Source of the DNA: Oasisia sp. SBJ-2009
Taxonomy: Eukaryota > Annelida > Polychaeta > Sabellida > Siboglinidae
DNA length: 64,000 bases
Direction: 5' to 3'
Assembly: GCA_964017155.1 (NCBI GenBank)
Contig: OZ024857.1
Coordinates: 24,856,155-24,920,154 of the forward strand
The notes under the pieces are model-generated. The model saw only the letters and a program-made list of their open reading frames with translations, was not told the origin of the DNA and searched no databases. The position numbers and the translations under genes are program-made. This document shows positions 36,124 through 48,048 of this stretch, piece by piece. Every line of letters starts with the position of its first letter. The stretch's first letter is position 1.

Positions 36124-37673
36124 GTACCGCCCAACTTTCCCCCACCCCCGCCCCACACCCACCCCCACACCCACCCTACTTGCTTCTTATGGAAATGGTA
36201 CTCTTGTGTGTCATATGACTACTAACATGGTGGGGGTCTCCACATAATTGTGTTCATACTTCAAGTATTCTAACAATCTTGGTTAAAATACTCACAATTT
36301 TAAGATAATGGTAATGACATTTCTTTAGGTTAATCACAACTGTGATATTTAACCTTTTAATGCTTCTGATTTCCTGTTTTATAACACGATCTCTCACTGT
36401 GAAAGAAAACACCTATCTTTTTGACAGTTAAAATTTACAAGTTAATTTAATCTTTATTTTCATTTTTTTTACTTGATTATGGACATAGTTGTACTATTGC
36501 AGTGTATTTAAATATAAGTACGGTTGTGAATAAACATGTAATATGCAAAAACTTGACAATAGCTCGGCTTATAAAATTTTCCCAATTTTTTTAGTGCAGA
36601 TTAGATCTTAAAAAGTGTCAATTTCAGAAAAAAATATTCCATTATACCCCTTTGAATTTTTTTTCACCATGCTACTTTATGTAGGGAAATCTTGTGAGAG
36701 AGATGGCCTACTATTTTGAAAGTTATTACATTTGTGTGTATCAACATGGCAGGTGGTTGCTGTGGCTGACCAAGTGTTGCCATGTCACCTAGCTGTCATT
36801 TCTCCCTTTTGTTGTAGTTGTGTTAGTCCCAGACCACTAGTGACATTTCAACAAGCAATGTTTGTTGTTCCTCTATATGCACTGATAAGAATCAACATGA
36901 TAACATCGGTAAATCATACAACCACACGTGATCATTTTATAGCTCAATTGCACAGTTGTGCACGAATGTTGGGCTGGAATAAATAAAGGTTCGTTCGTTC
37001 AGGTACAGTAACTTGTGTTTATCGAGAAATGGGTGTGGGTTAACACCTTGGACAAGACCAAAGACATCCAGTTCTCCACCAACTGGTTTAAGTTACAACA
37101 CTATTACTGGAAACTATCAAATCTATTTATAAGCAAGTGATTTGTTTATAATACACAGCATCTGAGATTGTATCTGCAGTCAATTTAAATTGTTTTGTTC
37201 TCTATTCAAAGAATTGTAGTCGTCGCTCATGAATGGGCACATTTCATGTTGATAGTGTAGCGTTTACTTGAAATTGCCCTCAGCTACAAATTCTTCTGTG
37301 TGGATGAATGGTCAGTGGTCACATTATGCACCCCACGTCACGTTTAGTTGTATAATGCTTGTGTGTCTAGACACCATCCTGACCTGTTCTGGCCAAGTAT
37401 GTATTGTTTATAACTATAAGGCGTGTCCATTTGTTTATCTAGCTTAGTTTTAAGGACAGCAGGTGACGTTTTATACTAACCTCATCATGATGATGAGAAC
37501 TATAGGTAAATGAACATTAGTTTATAGTTATGAAATTACTGTGCACAACTAATTCCCAAAATTTTAATCGTCCTTGCACACAGCCAAATGAATTTTGTTA
37601 TCGTCCTTGCACAATCACATCCACCCTCTTTCTTCCTGTTGCCACGTTCACCCTTGAACCCCGCCCCTTGCAG

Positions 37674-38003
37674 GTGTTCCACGAGGACCTGGAGAGCAAG
37701 CGAGACACCGTCAACCAGACCATTGACAAGTGCAACAAGATGCTGCGGGAAACGACGAACTCAGAGGCCGACGACATCAAGAACAAACTGAACACCATCC
37801 GTAACCAGGCAGACCTCGTGTGTCGCCTTAGCAACGAGCGACTGTTGCTATTGGAGGAAGCGTTGCCGTTGACGTCACACTTCAGTGAGACCCACGCCGA
37901 CCTGCAGTCATGGCTTGGTGAGATCGAGGCTGAGATTGCTTCGCTCGAAGTACCGAATGACAGCGGCGCGGAGCAGATCAGGAAGCAGCAAGACAATGCC
38001 AAG
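37674..38003 (+). CDS. MACF1/DST: Spectraplakin exon 17: spectrin repeat with next helix A
   Basis: 110 codons, phase 0 at both ends; acceptor CCCCTTGCAG and donor AAG|GTACTT. It reads VFHEDLESKRDTVNQTIDKC (helix B), RLSNERLLLLEEALPLTSHF (helix C) and DLQSWLGEIEAEIASLEVPN (next helix A). The V-F-x-x-(D/E)-L-x-x-(K/R) exon opening recurs in several rod exons of this gene. The intron to 38490 is AT-rich and featureless. Confidence 0.96.
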
Positions 38004-38490
38004 GTACTTCCATGGCCAATAGTCTCAGATTTAGTTTCGTAACAAATGATGTGCAGCGTTTCATACATATTATGGAAAAGAAGCAAACATCGAAGAGGAA
38101 ATAAAAATAACACATTTTATTCTGCTTATAATGTTCTTTATCCAGTAAAATTTTCATCACGCTGTTAGCAACTTTAATCTTGTACTTAGCAAATATTGCA
38201 TAAACCTCTAATTCCGGTGCACCTTTGAGTATGCATTTTAAAAGATTTATACAAGATAACAGTTTTTACTATTCCTATTAATGCCATTGGATATTTAACA
38301 TAATAAAAAAAAAATCATGCAGAATTTTTTATATTTTATATAACAATAAATTTAGTCATACGATTTCTGACAATCTGAATGAAAACATTATATTTTGTAG
38401 AAATGCTGTGATTTAGAATTTATTACAAATGTAAACAGAATTGAAATTAAACCATTGATACATTTTTAACCATTTGCCAACTCAATTCAG

Positions 38491-38700
38491 ATGACGCAGC
38501 GAATCATCGAAGACCACAAACCCCTGGTGGAAGACCTGAACATCACAGGTCAGGAACTGATGGAGATATGTACGGATGAGGATGCTTCTGACATCAAGGA
38601 GGATGTTGACAACATCATTGCCAAGTACGATGACGTCAAAGTGGGAGTACGTGACAAACTGACCCAGTTGGAGGACACTTTACGCACAGTGTCAACTGAG
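38491..38700 (+). CDS. MACF1/DST: Spectraplakin exon 18: spectrin repeat, helices B-C
   Basis: 70 codons, phase 0 at both ends; acceptor CAATTCAG and donor GAG|GTGAGA. It reads MTQRIIEDHKPLVEDLNITG then QELMEICTDEDASDIKEDVD. The opening Met is an internal residue, not a start. The intron to 39778 ends in a 34-bp array; 38701-39300 has nothing recognised. Confidence 0.95.
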
Positions 38701-39319
38701 GTGAGATTTGTTATACTGGTTGTTAAAGTCTGCATTACCGATACAATAATATGACATCATAATCAATTTACTGGTTCGAAATTGACGGAAAATTACCACA
38801 GTCAAAAACAATGAAAGCAGTGCCATGTTAGATTCCAATCTGACGAATGCAGCTCAACTTTCTTACAAAAGAACTAATCACATACACAAACTCTTTTTAC
38901 AAGATGACGAAACCATAGGCTTGAACTTTGTGTAGCCTAGACCACAGGGTTCAACTGACTAGCTATAGATTTGAACAAGGTAAATGATGTTGGTTTTGGC
39001 TAGTTTGCACAGCTCCTCTGCCCAGAATTGGGCAAGGAGTAATTTGAATGGGAAGTCTGCTCTCTAGAATGTAGGACAGTTTTGTGGTTAACTCTGCTCA
39101 CCTCTATATTATTGCCAATCAATTTTATTTTGAAACTGGATGCTTTGTTTACCATTTGATGCGTTGCAGGCAGAAGCTTTCTAATCACAAAATGACACGT
39201 AGTAATCCATCAACTTGCATTTTATAGTCATAAGAACATGATATTAAATAAAAAAAACCTAGCAGCTGACACCCTGGCTTTTTAGTCAGTGTCGTGATTG
39301 TTAGGAAACACGTCTTATA

Positions 39320-39757
39320 TGTTGACATTCTGTCCAAGTGTGCCCAATATATATGTTGACATTCTGCCCAAATGTGCCCAATGTATATGTTGACATTCTG
39401 CCCAAGTGTGCCCAATGGGTACACATTGTTGAAATTCTGCCCAAGTGTGCCTAATGTATATGTTCACATTCTGCCCAGGTGCACCCAATGTATGTGTTCA
39501 CATTCTACCCAAGTGCACCCAATGTATGTGTTCACATTCTGCCCAAGTGTGCCCAACGTATATGTTCACATTCTTCCCAAGTGTGCCCAATGTATATGTT
39601 CACATTCTGCCCATGTGTGCCCAATGTATATGTTGAAATTCTGCCTAAGCATGCCCAATGTATATGTTAACATTCTGCCCAAGTGTGCCCAATGTATATG
39701 TTGAAATTCTACCCAAGTGTGCCCAATGTATATGTTGACATTCTGCCCAAGCTTGAC
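39320..39757. repeat. 34-bp minisatellite ending just before a splice acceptor
   Basis: About 13 units of TATGTTGACATTCTGCCCAA followed by GTGTGCCCAATGTA, ending some 20 bases before the exon at 39779. Cys-Pro/Met-Tyr frames on both strands are artefacts. Confidence 0.93.
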
Positions 39758-39778
39758 CCTGTGTGATGTTTGTTTCAG

Positions 39779-39898
39779 CTGAGTGACAGTCTCGAGAGTC
39801 TGGTGGAGGAATTGCACTACTTGAGTGATCAGGTCCAGTACGCTGACCCAATCGCTGCCAATCCCGACGCTCTCCGGGAACAAATGGCCGACAACAAC
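39779..39898 (+). CDS. MACF1/DST: Spectraplakin exon 19: spectrin repeat, helix A-B
   Basis: 40 codons, phase 0 at both ends; acceptor TTGTTTCAG and donor AAC|GTAGGT. It reads LSDSLESLVEELHYLSDQVQ then YADPIAANPDALREQMADNN. Same length and A-D-P-I-x-x-(N/D)-P design as exon 16, suggesting the same repeat phase. The intron to 40422 shows nothing. Confidence 0.94.
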
Positions 39899-40422
39899 GT
39901 AGGTTAACAAGTATTTCTTGAAGACCAGACTGCCACCTAGACCATCAAACTACAGATTGGTCAGCAGGACACAATAAAATATTTCCATAAATTTGCCCAA
40001 AGTACAAAGACGTGCAATGCTGCCTAACATGTTCAGCCATTGTTGCCCACTTCACAGTTCTATGGTGATTTTATGATTGCCGTCCCTTTTGTTTTGTTAA
40101 GCCTCTGCAATGTGTATTATTATTATTGCTTTTATGAAAATCCAAGTTTTTTATCTCTGTGTGATGAATGGTGTGTTATTTTCTTCGTGAATTTTCATAC
40201 CAAAGGAATTGCTATTCTTTATCCAGTGTTCAAATTTCAGTTATTAAAAAAGACTAAAATGTGATGCAGGAAAATCAGGCAAATATATGTCAGTAATGTT
40301 GTCTATAAAATAATGGGCATAACAGCCTTGAGAAATTAATGTGATTAGCATGTTACAAATGATCAAGTAAATGACATAAACACTGACAGATGGGTTGTAA
40401 TAAAATGTGACTTCCTGTGTAG

Positions 40423-40525
40423 ACCATTGTGGGAGACCTGGAGCGACGTTTGCCCGCCATCAAGAGCACCAAGAACGCTGCGGCTGAAGAACTTCAACAT
40501 GAGACTCCGGAGAACCGCGATGAGT
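40423..40525 (+). CDS. MACF1/DST: Spectraplakin exon 20: spectrin repeat, helix B
   Basis: 103 bases, phase 0 at the start and one base left at the end; acceptor CCTGTGTAG and donor GAGT|GTGAGT. It reads TIVGDLERRLPAIKSTKNAA then AEELQHETPENRDE; the split codon T|GT gives Cys. Exons 20 and 21 must be spliced together to keep frame. The intron contains a SINE starting 20 bases after the donor and a MITE ending 29 bases before the next exon. Confidence 0.93.
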
Positions 40526-40544
40526 GTGAGTCTTCTTTCCCACG

Positions 40545-40876
40545 TATATGTTAAGTTCTTACATAGCACAGTACCCAATCCTCAGGATTGCTCAAAGCGC
40601 TTTAAACGTTACTTCCCTGACAGAACTGTTTAATCAGACATCATCTCAACTTCTCTGGGAAGCATCCAGCCATATGCTGCAATTAATGTGCGAAGACTGC
40701 TCATACACACATCCACCACTGTCTATAGCCAGGTACTCATTTATACAGCTGAGTGAATTGGAGCAATGTAGAGTGAAAAAACTTGCCAAAGGTTTTAACA
40801 CTGTAGCGCAGGATTCGAACCCTGGTCCTCTTAATTGAGAGGCGGAAGCTCTACCCCTGAGCCACTGCGCTCTACG
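40545..40876 (-). mobile_element. tRNA-derived SINE
   Basis: On the - strand the head (about 40876 to 40805) carries pol III A-box TGGCTCAGGGGTAGAGC and B-box GGTTCGAATCC, with ends AGCGCAG and CTGCGCT. The + strand body holds GAGTGAATTGGAGCAATG, ACTTGCCAAAGG and AAGCGCTTTAAACG. The anticodon and T stems do not pair properly, so this is not a functional tRNA gene. Confidence 0.85.
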
Positions 40877-41201
40877 TCAGTCAGTTATTCTGGCAACATG
40901 TCTTGTATTTTTGGTCCCATTTCACTGAGATAAAGAACTCTCTCAAAAGCAAAATTCATCATTAAACATAATCTATTGCTAAATTTTTTTTTTTTCAAAA
41001 TGTAATTATCCATTGCCATATTACCAAGGACACTATCTCCATGACACCATTGACGATGTCCCACTGGTGTGTCATGGTGTTGACAGTTTCAGCTGCTTAA
41101 CATCACTGTTAAGGAGCACAGTTGATCTTAAAGTAAAGAAATTGGGTTTAAGAGCTCTTTACAGCATTAGTGAAATGGTCATCCTTATTGTGTTTTACCT
41201 T

Positions 41202-41556
41202 CCCAGCAAATAAGGAACCATTTCTGAACCAGTTGGCACGTGTCATACTGGTTCATAATTGGTACCGCTCCACCAGTATGTGTTTTCATGTGTATTCAAG
41301 TGAATACGTGTGTTCTGCCTGTTGTCACGAGTTTTGAATTAGTTTGACATGAGTCGTACTGGATTAGAACAGGTACGGTTTCACTGGCACGTGTCATCAC
41401 GTGAAAAACTTGTGATTTCACGGTAAACACGTATCGACACACCAAATTTGTTCACAGAATCCGGTGAATTCACGTACGGAAACACGTGAATTGAGCCAGT
41501 TGTACTCGTGAATTCACTTACAGAACACGTGAAAGCACGGGTTGTTGTTTGCTGGG
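41202..41556. mobile_element. MITE with CCCAGCAAA terminal inverted repeats
   Basis: 355-bp non-coding element with ends CCCAGCAAA and TTTGCTGGG and an interior rich in CACGTG and GAATTCACGTG motifs in both orientations. CCCAGCAAA ends are known from abundant MITEs of aquatic animals. No clear target duplication. It inserted 29 bases upstream of an exon, so the acceptor's pyrimidine tract lies entirely in the short remaining gap. Confidence 0.8.
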
Positions 41557-41585
41557 TTAAGTTGACCTTTGACCCTGTCCCTCAG

Positions 41586-41818
41586 GTGAGGACCTGCGCT
41601 GTAGACTCCAGGACATCGACGCCCTCCACGAGAACATCCAGCAGCAGACGCGGGAGCGAGCGCGTCAGTTGGAGGAGGCCGTGTCCGTGGCCGACTCCTT
41701 CCACGCCACCTACAAGGACGTCATGCGCGCCCTGCAGGACATCCAGGACAACCTCGCGTCTCAGGACTCCCCGGGCATCGACGCCGCCACCATCGGGGAG
41801 CAGCAGAAGGAACTGGAG
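41586..41818 (+). CDS. MACF1/DST: Spectraplakin exon 21: spectrin repeat, helices C-A
   Basis: 233 bases: two complete Cys, then 77 codons ending in phase 0; acceptor CCCTCAG and donor GAG|GTGGGG. It reads EDLRCRLQDIDALHENIQQQ, then RARQLEEAVSVADSFHATYK and DVMRALQDIQDNLASQDSPG. GC-rich with regular heptad spacing. The intron 41819-42351 has nothing recognised. Confidence 0.94.
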
Positions 41819-42351
41819 GTGGGGATCATTAATTGTTTTTGCTTTATTGGTATCGTATTTGTAATTGTTTGCTTTGTTGATGACAGGCATTGTTTGCTGT
41901 TCATTCCTTACTGAAATGTAATGATAAGTCAAAGGCAGCTGTTTTCATTGTTACAGTATTTCAAGAAAATATCTTATACTTGGAAATTGTCTACACTCTG
42001 GAACTAGTAACGCAGACAGTAACATACAGTGATGCAACCATATTTCTTTCAAGTTAAAATACTTGGTGCTTGATTCATTCTTTTGTTGTTGAATGTTTGA
42101 GTGAACTAGTGAAATTATTCAACAGCTGACAAGAAATGGGATTCCTGAAGGAAGTTATTGCCCTGTAAGAAAGTTACCAGTATTCCCAAAGGAAATTACT
42201 GCCCTGTAATGGTATTCATATGCTGTGTGCACAAAATTTATCAAAGATAAATTTTAACTCTCAATCACTTGCATTTTGATCTGAAATGTGTAATCTGGAA
42301 ATAATATTGCACCCATGTAGCCCACCGTAACCGGTTTCCGTGTCCCCCCAG

Positions 42352-42582
42352 GCAATCCAGAGCGAGCTGTCAGACTTACATGTGGCTGGGGTGCTGGATG
42401 AGTGTCAGCGTCTGGCCAATGAGTTGACTCAGCTGGCCGGGACACCAGGCAAGGTGGAGGTGACCAAATACATGGAGGACCTGGACAGCATCCTGGAGGA
42501 GATTGAGGACGCCATGAAGGACAGGGAGGAGGAGCTGGAGACGGCCCTCGCCAAGGCCCACAAGTACGACCAGACCCTGCAG
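42352..42582 (+). CDS. MACF1/DST: Spectraplakin exon 22: spectrin repeat, helices B-C
   Basis: 77 codons, phase 0 at both ends; acceptor TCCCCCCAG and donor CAG|GTGAGT. It reads AIQSELSDLHVAGVLDECQR then MEDLDSILEEIEDAMKDREE and ends KAHKYDQTLQ. The intron that follows is 2.2 kb, of which 1.9 kb is a 25-bp array, preceded by (TA)n at 42676-42726. Confidence 0.95.
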
Positions 42583-42675
42583 GTGAGTGGGGAGACGTCT
42601 GGTGACTGATAGTGCCGGAGGGTGTTTATTTTATTTTATTTTAATGCAAAATATCTAGAGATCTCATATTAGAAG

Positions 42676-42676
42676 A

Positions 42677-42726
<50 letters not shown>
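42676..42726. repeat. (TA)n microsatellite
   Basis: About 25 TA units, no other feature. Confidence 0.9.
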
Positions 42727-42731
<5 letters not shown>

Positions 42732-42944
42732 TAATGTTTATTTCAGACAAAAAGTCCATATTTATACATAAAATATGATTACAAAATATTTTGTTTTTAA
42801 ATATCTCAACTGATTTCCATCTAAGTAGACAAATAAAATAATAAAAAATAAAATAATGTACCAATGTGTTTGATATTCTCTTGCCCTGTTTCAATAGTTG
42901 TAATGTTACTTTGCGACATGTCGTTTACTTGTTTACGTTGTGTT

Positions 42945-44837
42945 TAGAGTATCGCTGTGTGATTGTGTTTAGAGTATCGCTGTGTGGTTGTGTTTAGAGT
43001 ATCGCTGTTTGGTTGTATTTAGAATATCGCTGTGTGGTTGTGTTTAGAATATCACTGTGTGGTTGTGTTTATAGTATCACTGTGTGGTTGTATTTAGAGT
43101 ATCACTGTGTGGTTGTGTTTAAAGTATCATTGTGTGGTTGTGTTTATAGTATCACTGTGTGGTTGTGTTTATAGTATCACTGTGTGGTTGTGTTTATAGT
43201 ATCACTGTGTGGTTGTGTTTATAGTATCACTGTGTGGTTGTATTTAGAGTGTCACTGTGTGGTTGTGTTTAAAGTATCACTGTGTGGTTGTGTTTATAGT
43301 ATCACTGTGTGGTTGTGTTTATAGTATCACTGTGTGGTTGTGTTTATAGTATCACTGTGTGGTTGTGTTTATAGTATCACTGTGTGGTTGTATTTAGAGT
43401 GTCACTGTGTGGTTGTGTTTAAAGTATCACTGTGTGGTTGTGTTTATAGTATCACTGTGTGGTTGTGTTTATAGTATCACTGTGTGGTTGTGTTTAGAGT
43501 ATCACTGTGTGGTTGTGTTTAAAGTATCACTGTGTGGTTGTGTTTATAGTATCACTGTGTGGTTGTATTTAGAGTGTCACTGTGTGGTTGTGTTTAAAGT
43601 ATCACTGTGTGGTTGTGTTTATAGTATCACTGTGTGGTTGTGTTTATAGTATCACTGTGTGGTTGTGTTTATAGTATCACTGTGTGGTTGTGTTTAGAGT
43701 ATCACTGTGTGGTTGTGTTTAAAGTATCACTGTGTGGTTGTGTTTATAGTATCACTGTGTGGTTGTGTTTATAGTATCACTGTGTGGTTGTGTTTATAGT
43801 ATCACTGTGTGGTTGTGTTTAGAGTATCACTGTGTGGTTGTGTTTAAAGTATCACTGTGTGGTTGTGTTTATAGTATCACTGTGTGGTTGTGTTTATAGT
43901 ATCACTGTGTGGTTGTGTTTAGAGTATCACTGTGTGGTTGTGTTTAAAGTATCACTGTGTGGTTGTATTTAGAGTGTCACTGTGTGGTTGTGTTTAAAGT
44001 ATCACTGTGTGGTTGTATTTAGAGTATCACTGTGTGGTTGTGTTTAAAGTATCACTGTGTGGTTGTATTTAGAGTGTCGCTGTGTGGTTGTGTTTAAAGT
44101 ATCACTGTGTGGTTGTATTTAGAGTGTCACTGTGTGGTTGTGTTTAAAGTATCACTGTGTGGTTGTATTTAGAGTATCACTGTGTGGTTGTGTTTAAAGT
44201 ATCACTGTGTGGTTGTATTTAGAGTATCACTGTGTGGTTGTGTTTAAAGTATCACTGTGTGGTTGTATTTAGAGTGTCGCTGTGTGGTTGTGTTTAAAGT
44301 ATCACTGTGTGGTTGTATTTAGAGTGTCGCTGTGTGGTTGTGTTTAAAGTATCACTGTGTGGTTGTATTTAGAGTGTCACTGTGTGGTTGTGTTTAAAGT
44401 ATCACTGTGTGGTTGTATTTAGAGTGTCGCTGTGTGGTTGTATTTAGAGTATCACTGTGTGGTTGTGTTTAAAGTATCACTGTGTGGTTGTATTTAGAGT
44501 ATCACTGTGTGGTTGTGTTTAAAGTATCACTGTGTGGTTGTATTTAGAGTGTCACTGTGTGGTTGTGTTTAAAGTATCACTGTGTGGTTGTATTTAGAGT
44601 GTCACTGTGTGGTTGTGTTTAGAGTATCACTGTGTGGTTGTGTTTAGAGTATCGCTGTGTGGTTGTGTTTAGAGTATCACTGTGTGGTTGTGTTTAGAGT
44701 ATCACTGTGTGGTTGTGTTTAGAGTATCGCTGTGTGGTTGTGTTTAGAGTATCACTGTTTGGTTGTGTTTATAGTATCACTATGTGGTTGTGTTTAGAGT
44801 ATTGCTATGTGGTTGTGTTTAGAGTATCGCTGTGTGG
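42945..44837. repeat. 25-bp minisatellite built from a splice acceptor and exon start
   Basis: About 75 tandem units of AGTATCRCTGTGTGG (the first 15 bases of the exon at 44823) plus TTGTGTTTAG or variants (TTGTGTTTAAAG, TTGTGTTTATAG, TTGTATTTAGAG). The unit boundary TTTAG|AGTATC is the exon's acceptor. Variants form blocks, for example alternating TTTAAAGTATC and TATTTAGAGTGTC units between about 43970 and 44620. Confidence 0.97.
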
Positions 44838-44924
44838 CTGCCTACGTCTGAGACAAAGCTCCAGAACATGACGCCCGTGGCCACGGACACACGCGCCGTG
44901 AGGATACAACTAGAGGAACTCAAG
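44823..44924 (+). CDS. MACF1/DST: Spectraplakin exon 23: spectrin repeat, helix A
   Basis: 34 codons, phase 0 at both ends; acceptor GTGTTTAG|AGT and donor AAG|GTAGAC. It reads SIAVWLPTSETKLQNMTPVA then TDTRAVRIQLEELK. The Trp-Leu of helix A follows correctly from DQTLQ of the previous exon. The acceptor and first five codons lie inside the last unit of the 25-bp array, so the start was chosen by phase and by the Trp position. The intron to 45933 is AT-rich, ending in a pyrimidine minisatellite. Confidence 0.85.
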
Positions 44925-45767
44925 GTAGACAAAACTACTTACATAAAACTTAGAAAATGTTAAAAACATAACTTCGGTCACAATATTAATTAGAGAATAT
45001 ATTTATATTTTTACATACAATAGATATGCAAAATCAGACATGTCATGTCACAGTTATTTACTTTGTTGCATAAAGTTACGGCATAATTACTGCATTACTT
45101 TAAAATTACTGCATTACTTTACAGTACATTCTGCTGGAACAAGAGAAGGACATACTTGAGTAGTTTCGCATTTTAAATAGTTAATTGGTTGTCTACTAAT
45201 TAAATTAAATTACACATTAGAACATGGTGTGGTGTATTGACTATTATTAGTGGTTGAACAGCACTTTGCCATGAAATGTGAAGCTTCAAACCTTCGCCAT
45301 TCTGATGCATTGTGGTTGGTTTTTTTTCCAGCATAATACAGAATTGTTCTTTGATTTACTTGTTTTCAGTAGTTGTCGTATTACTCTACACTCATTAATT
45401 TCAGGAAGTATTGCAGTTAATAATGTAATGGAGAAATTGGAAGTTTGCAGTGTTTTGCTTTTTATCCCGGCGAATGAAGTAAGACATTTTTGTCATTGCA
45501 TCCAGAATATTTATTAGAAACTGAAACAAATATTCATAGCCAGACCAAAAAATATATTATACAACAGTTCTCAACAGTTCTAGTTCATGTGTTAAATTAT
45601 AATATCAATAAATTTGTTTTTGGGTAGGAGTATTTGTTCAGTTCCTCATAAGTATTCTGGATGCAAATACAGCAATTCTTTAAACAAAATTTTTGTGTAG
45701 GTACAAAAGTTTATTTTACTAATCGACATAATTATTGAATCCTCTCTATGGACCATTGGTGTTCACT

Positions 45768-45932
45768 TACCTGTGTCCACCTGTCCACTCGCCCGTGTCC
45801 ACCTGTCCACTCGCCCGTGTCCACCTGTCCACTCGCCCGTGTCCACCTGTCCACTCCCCGTGTCCACCTGTCCACTCCCCGTGTCCACTCCGCGTGTCCA
45901 CCTGTCCACTCACCTGTGTCCACCTGTCCACA
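45768..45932. repeat. Pyrimidine-rich minisatellite forming a splice-acceptor tract
   Basis: About seven units of GTGTCCACCTGTCCACTCGCC with shorter variants. The last one passes directly into CACCTGTCCACAG|GTGCTC, so the array is the acceptor's pyrimidine tract. Confidence 0.93.
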
Positions 45933-45933
45933 G

Positions 45934-46101
45934 GTGCTCAAGCTGCAGGTACACGGTCACTACGGTGACATCCAGAACCTGAACCAGTACGCGAGTGACC
46001 TGAAGCACGCGTCTCCCGTCACGGCCGAGAGTCTCAACCCCCAGGTGCAGGAGATCAACGAACGCTGGGACGGCCTCGAGACCAGTCTGCACCAGAGAGA
46101 G
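45934..46101 (+). CDS. MACF1/DST: Spectraplakin exon 24: spectrin repeat, helices B-C
   Basis: 56 codons, phase 0 at both ends; acceptor TGTCCACAG and donor GAG|GTAACA. It reads VLKLQVHGHYGDIQNLNQYA then LNPQVQEINERWDGLETSLH. The I-N-x-R-W-D-x-L motif is the canonical spectrin helix C signature. Confidence 0.95.
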
Positions 46102-46134
46102 GTAACAGCTACAGTCAAACCTCCTCAATTAATG

Positions 46135-46640
46135 GTTACCTCAGCCACTGGCACCTCACAATTAAGGTCACCTCATCAATACAACCACCTGTCAATTAAG
46201 GACACCCCAGTAATATAGCCACCTGACAATTAAGGTCACTCCTGTAATACAGCCACCTCACAATTAAGGTCACTCCCATAATACAATCACCTCACAATTA
46301 AGGTCACCATGTAGTACAACCACCTCACAATCAAAGTCACCCCATAATACAACCACCTCACAATTAAGGTCACCATGTAGTACAACCCCCTCACAATTAA
46401 GGTCACTCCTATAATACAACCACCTCACAATCAAGGTCACTCCCATAATACAACCACCTCACAATCACGGTCACCCCATAATACAACCACCCCATAATTA
46501 AGGTCACTCCTGTAATAGAACCACCTCACAATTAAGGTCACACCAATGATACAGCCACCTGACAATTAAGGTCACCATGTAATATAACCACCTCACAATT
46601 AAGGTCACCCCATAATACAATCACCTTACAATTAAGATCA
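46135..46640. repeat. About 33-bp minisatellite
   Basis: About 15 degenerate units of CCACCTCACAATTAAGGTCA followed by CCCCATAATACAA, starting about 35 bases after a splice donor. The rest of that intron (46641-47256) has nothing recognised. Confidence 0.88.
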
Positions 46641-47256
46641 GTTATTATTAAAGTATAGAAAAGAAATCCTGCCAATACAGACACCTGTATTAGGGGCATT
46701 TTTACCAGGTCCTGTCTGTGATTTTATTAGTGAAGTTTCCATGTACTTATCTCTGTGAGATCTCCAGGATGTGACAGTGTTTATAATGTGTCTTGTATGT
46801 ACACCGTATTCTTGTTAGGTAGCTTAGATACCCATTATCTACATCATGTGATATCATCGAACAGTACTGTGAATTATTTATTATGCTAGCCAAATTTGTT
46901 TCTGTTATTGTTATATAGGATATAAATGAACATTGAAAATGCCATTTTTCAATACAAGTCATGACATCATGGCACAGTTGTACTGAGTCAGGACAGTGTC
47001 CTCTGCAAACCTGTGTCAGGACAATATGATGCCGCTACATGTGATGTCTCACTTAATTTGAATATCCTGTACAGGACACCCATGCATATACACATTGTGT
47101 ACTCATAAATGTACATGTATTGTACAAACACATGCTCAAATGAACAAATTATGACAAGTCTACTAAAAGTTGTCATACATTTCAGAAAGTGTTTGCTTAG
47201 GAAATGCCTTCCCAGCCAGTTGTTTGGGACTGATGTTGTTGCTCGGGGTGTTACAG

Positions 47257-47412
47257 AGAGACTTGAATGAGACGTTGGTTCGGCTGGGGGAGATAGACCG
47301 GGCCCTGGACGACATGAATGGCTTCCTCCAACAGACCGAGTGCGACCTGCAGCAGCTGGATGACATCTATGGCGACCCGAAGTTCATCGAGACACACCTG
47401 AAGAACCTTCAG
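47257..47412 (+). CDS. MACF1/DST: Spectraplakin exon 25: spectrin repeat, helix A-B
   Basis: 52 codons, phase 0 at both ends; acceptor TGTTACAG and donor CAG|GTAGGT. It reads RDLNETLVRLGEIDRALDDM then NGFLQQTECDLQQLDDIYGD. The intron to 48048 is AT-rich with no feature. Confidence 0.94.
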
Positions 47413-48048
47413 GTAGGTTTTCTTGACACAGACATGTTTTTATAGTTTGTTAATCACCTCCCTCATCAGTCTCTTCAGCCACAGGTGACGCTGCTCCAGC
47501 CAGACAGACAGTCAGAACAGTTAGGGTGCTTCACCCATGGTCAGCCATGACACTACACACTACACACTACACTAATCATCATGATTTTCTAAACAAGTTG
47601 ATTGGATTGTTTTAGAAACACAACATTTAGGATTCATATGCCATGATACGAATCACCATTATAAAATATCCTCTCCTAAGTGATCTATACAAAGTTCCAC
47701 AGCAGTAGCGACTATTTATATTTTCTCAACATATATTATTGTAGATCATGCTCTGGAAAATATCCTATCGTTAAACTAGCTAACGTTATCATTATTATTT
47801 TATTTACTCATGCATTATTAACAAATGCTGTTTTATATACAAACACATGTGTACTGACAAGATTTTATTAGCTACATAGCAATTCAAATATTTAAAACTT
47901 CACAAACAATATTGAAATTTGTCAGACCCTGTTTTTTTCTGAGAACAAATCAGTATCGCCTAACCTGTGTAACAGTCAGTTTACACGTAGAACAATACCC
48001 CAGTGGTGAATTAACACCCCTTCAACGCCTGCCTGTTGTCTCCCTCAG

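Noticed and set aside
38491..38493. ATG as a translation start of exon 18
   Set aside because: First codon after a standard acceptor in a continuous rod frame.
40805..40876. tRNA gene on the - strand
   Set aside because: A and B boxes are good, but the anticodon and T stems do not pair and a SINE body is attached.
42945..44837. CRISPR-like array
   Set aside because: 25-bp units are directly contiguous with no unique spacers, and the DNA is eukaryotic.
45735..46218. Pro/Cys/His-rich frames around 45.8 kb
   Set aside because: Minisatellite translation; only 45934-46101 is exon, in one frame.
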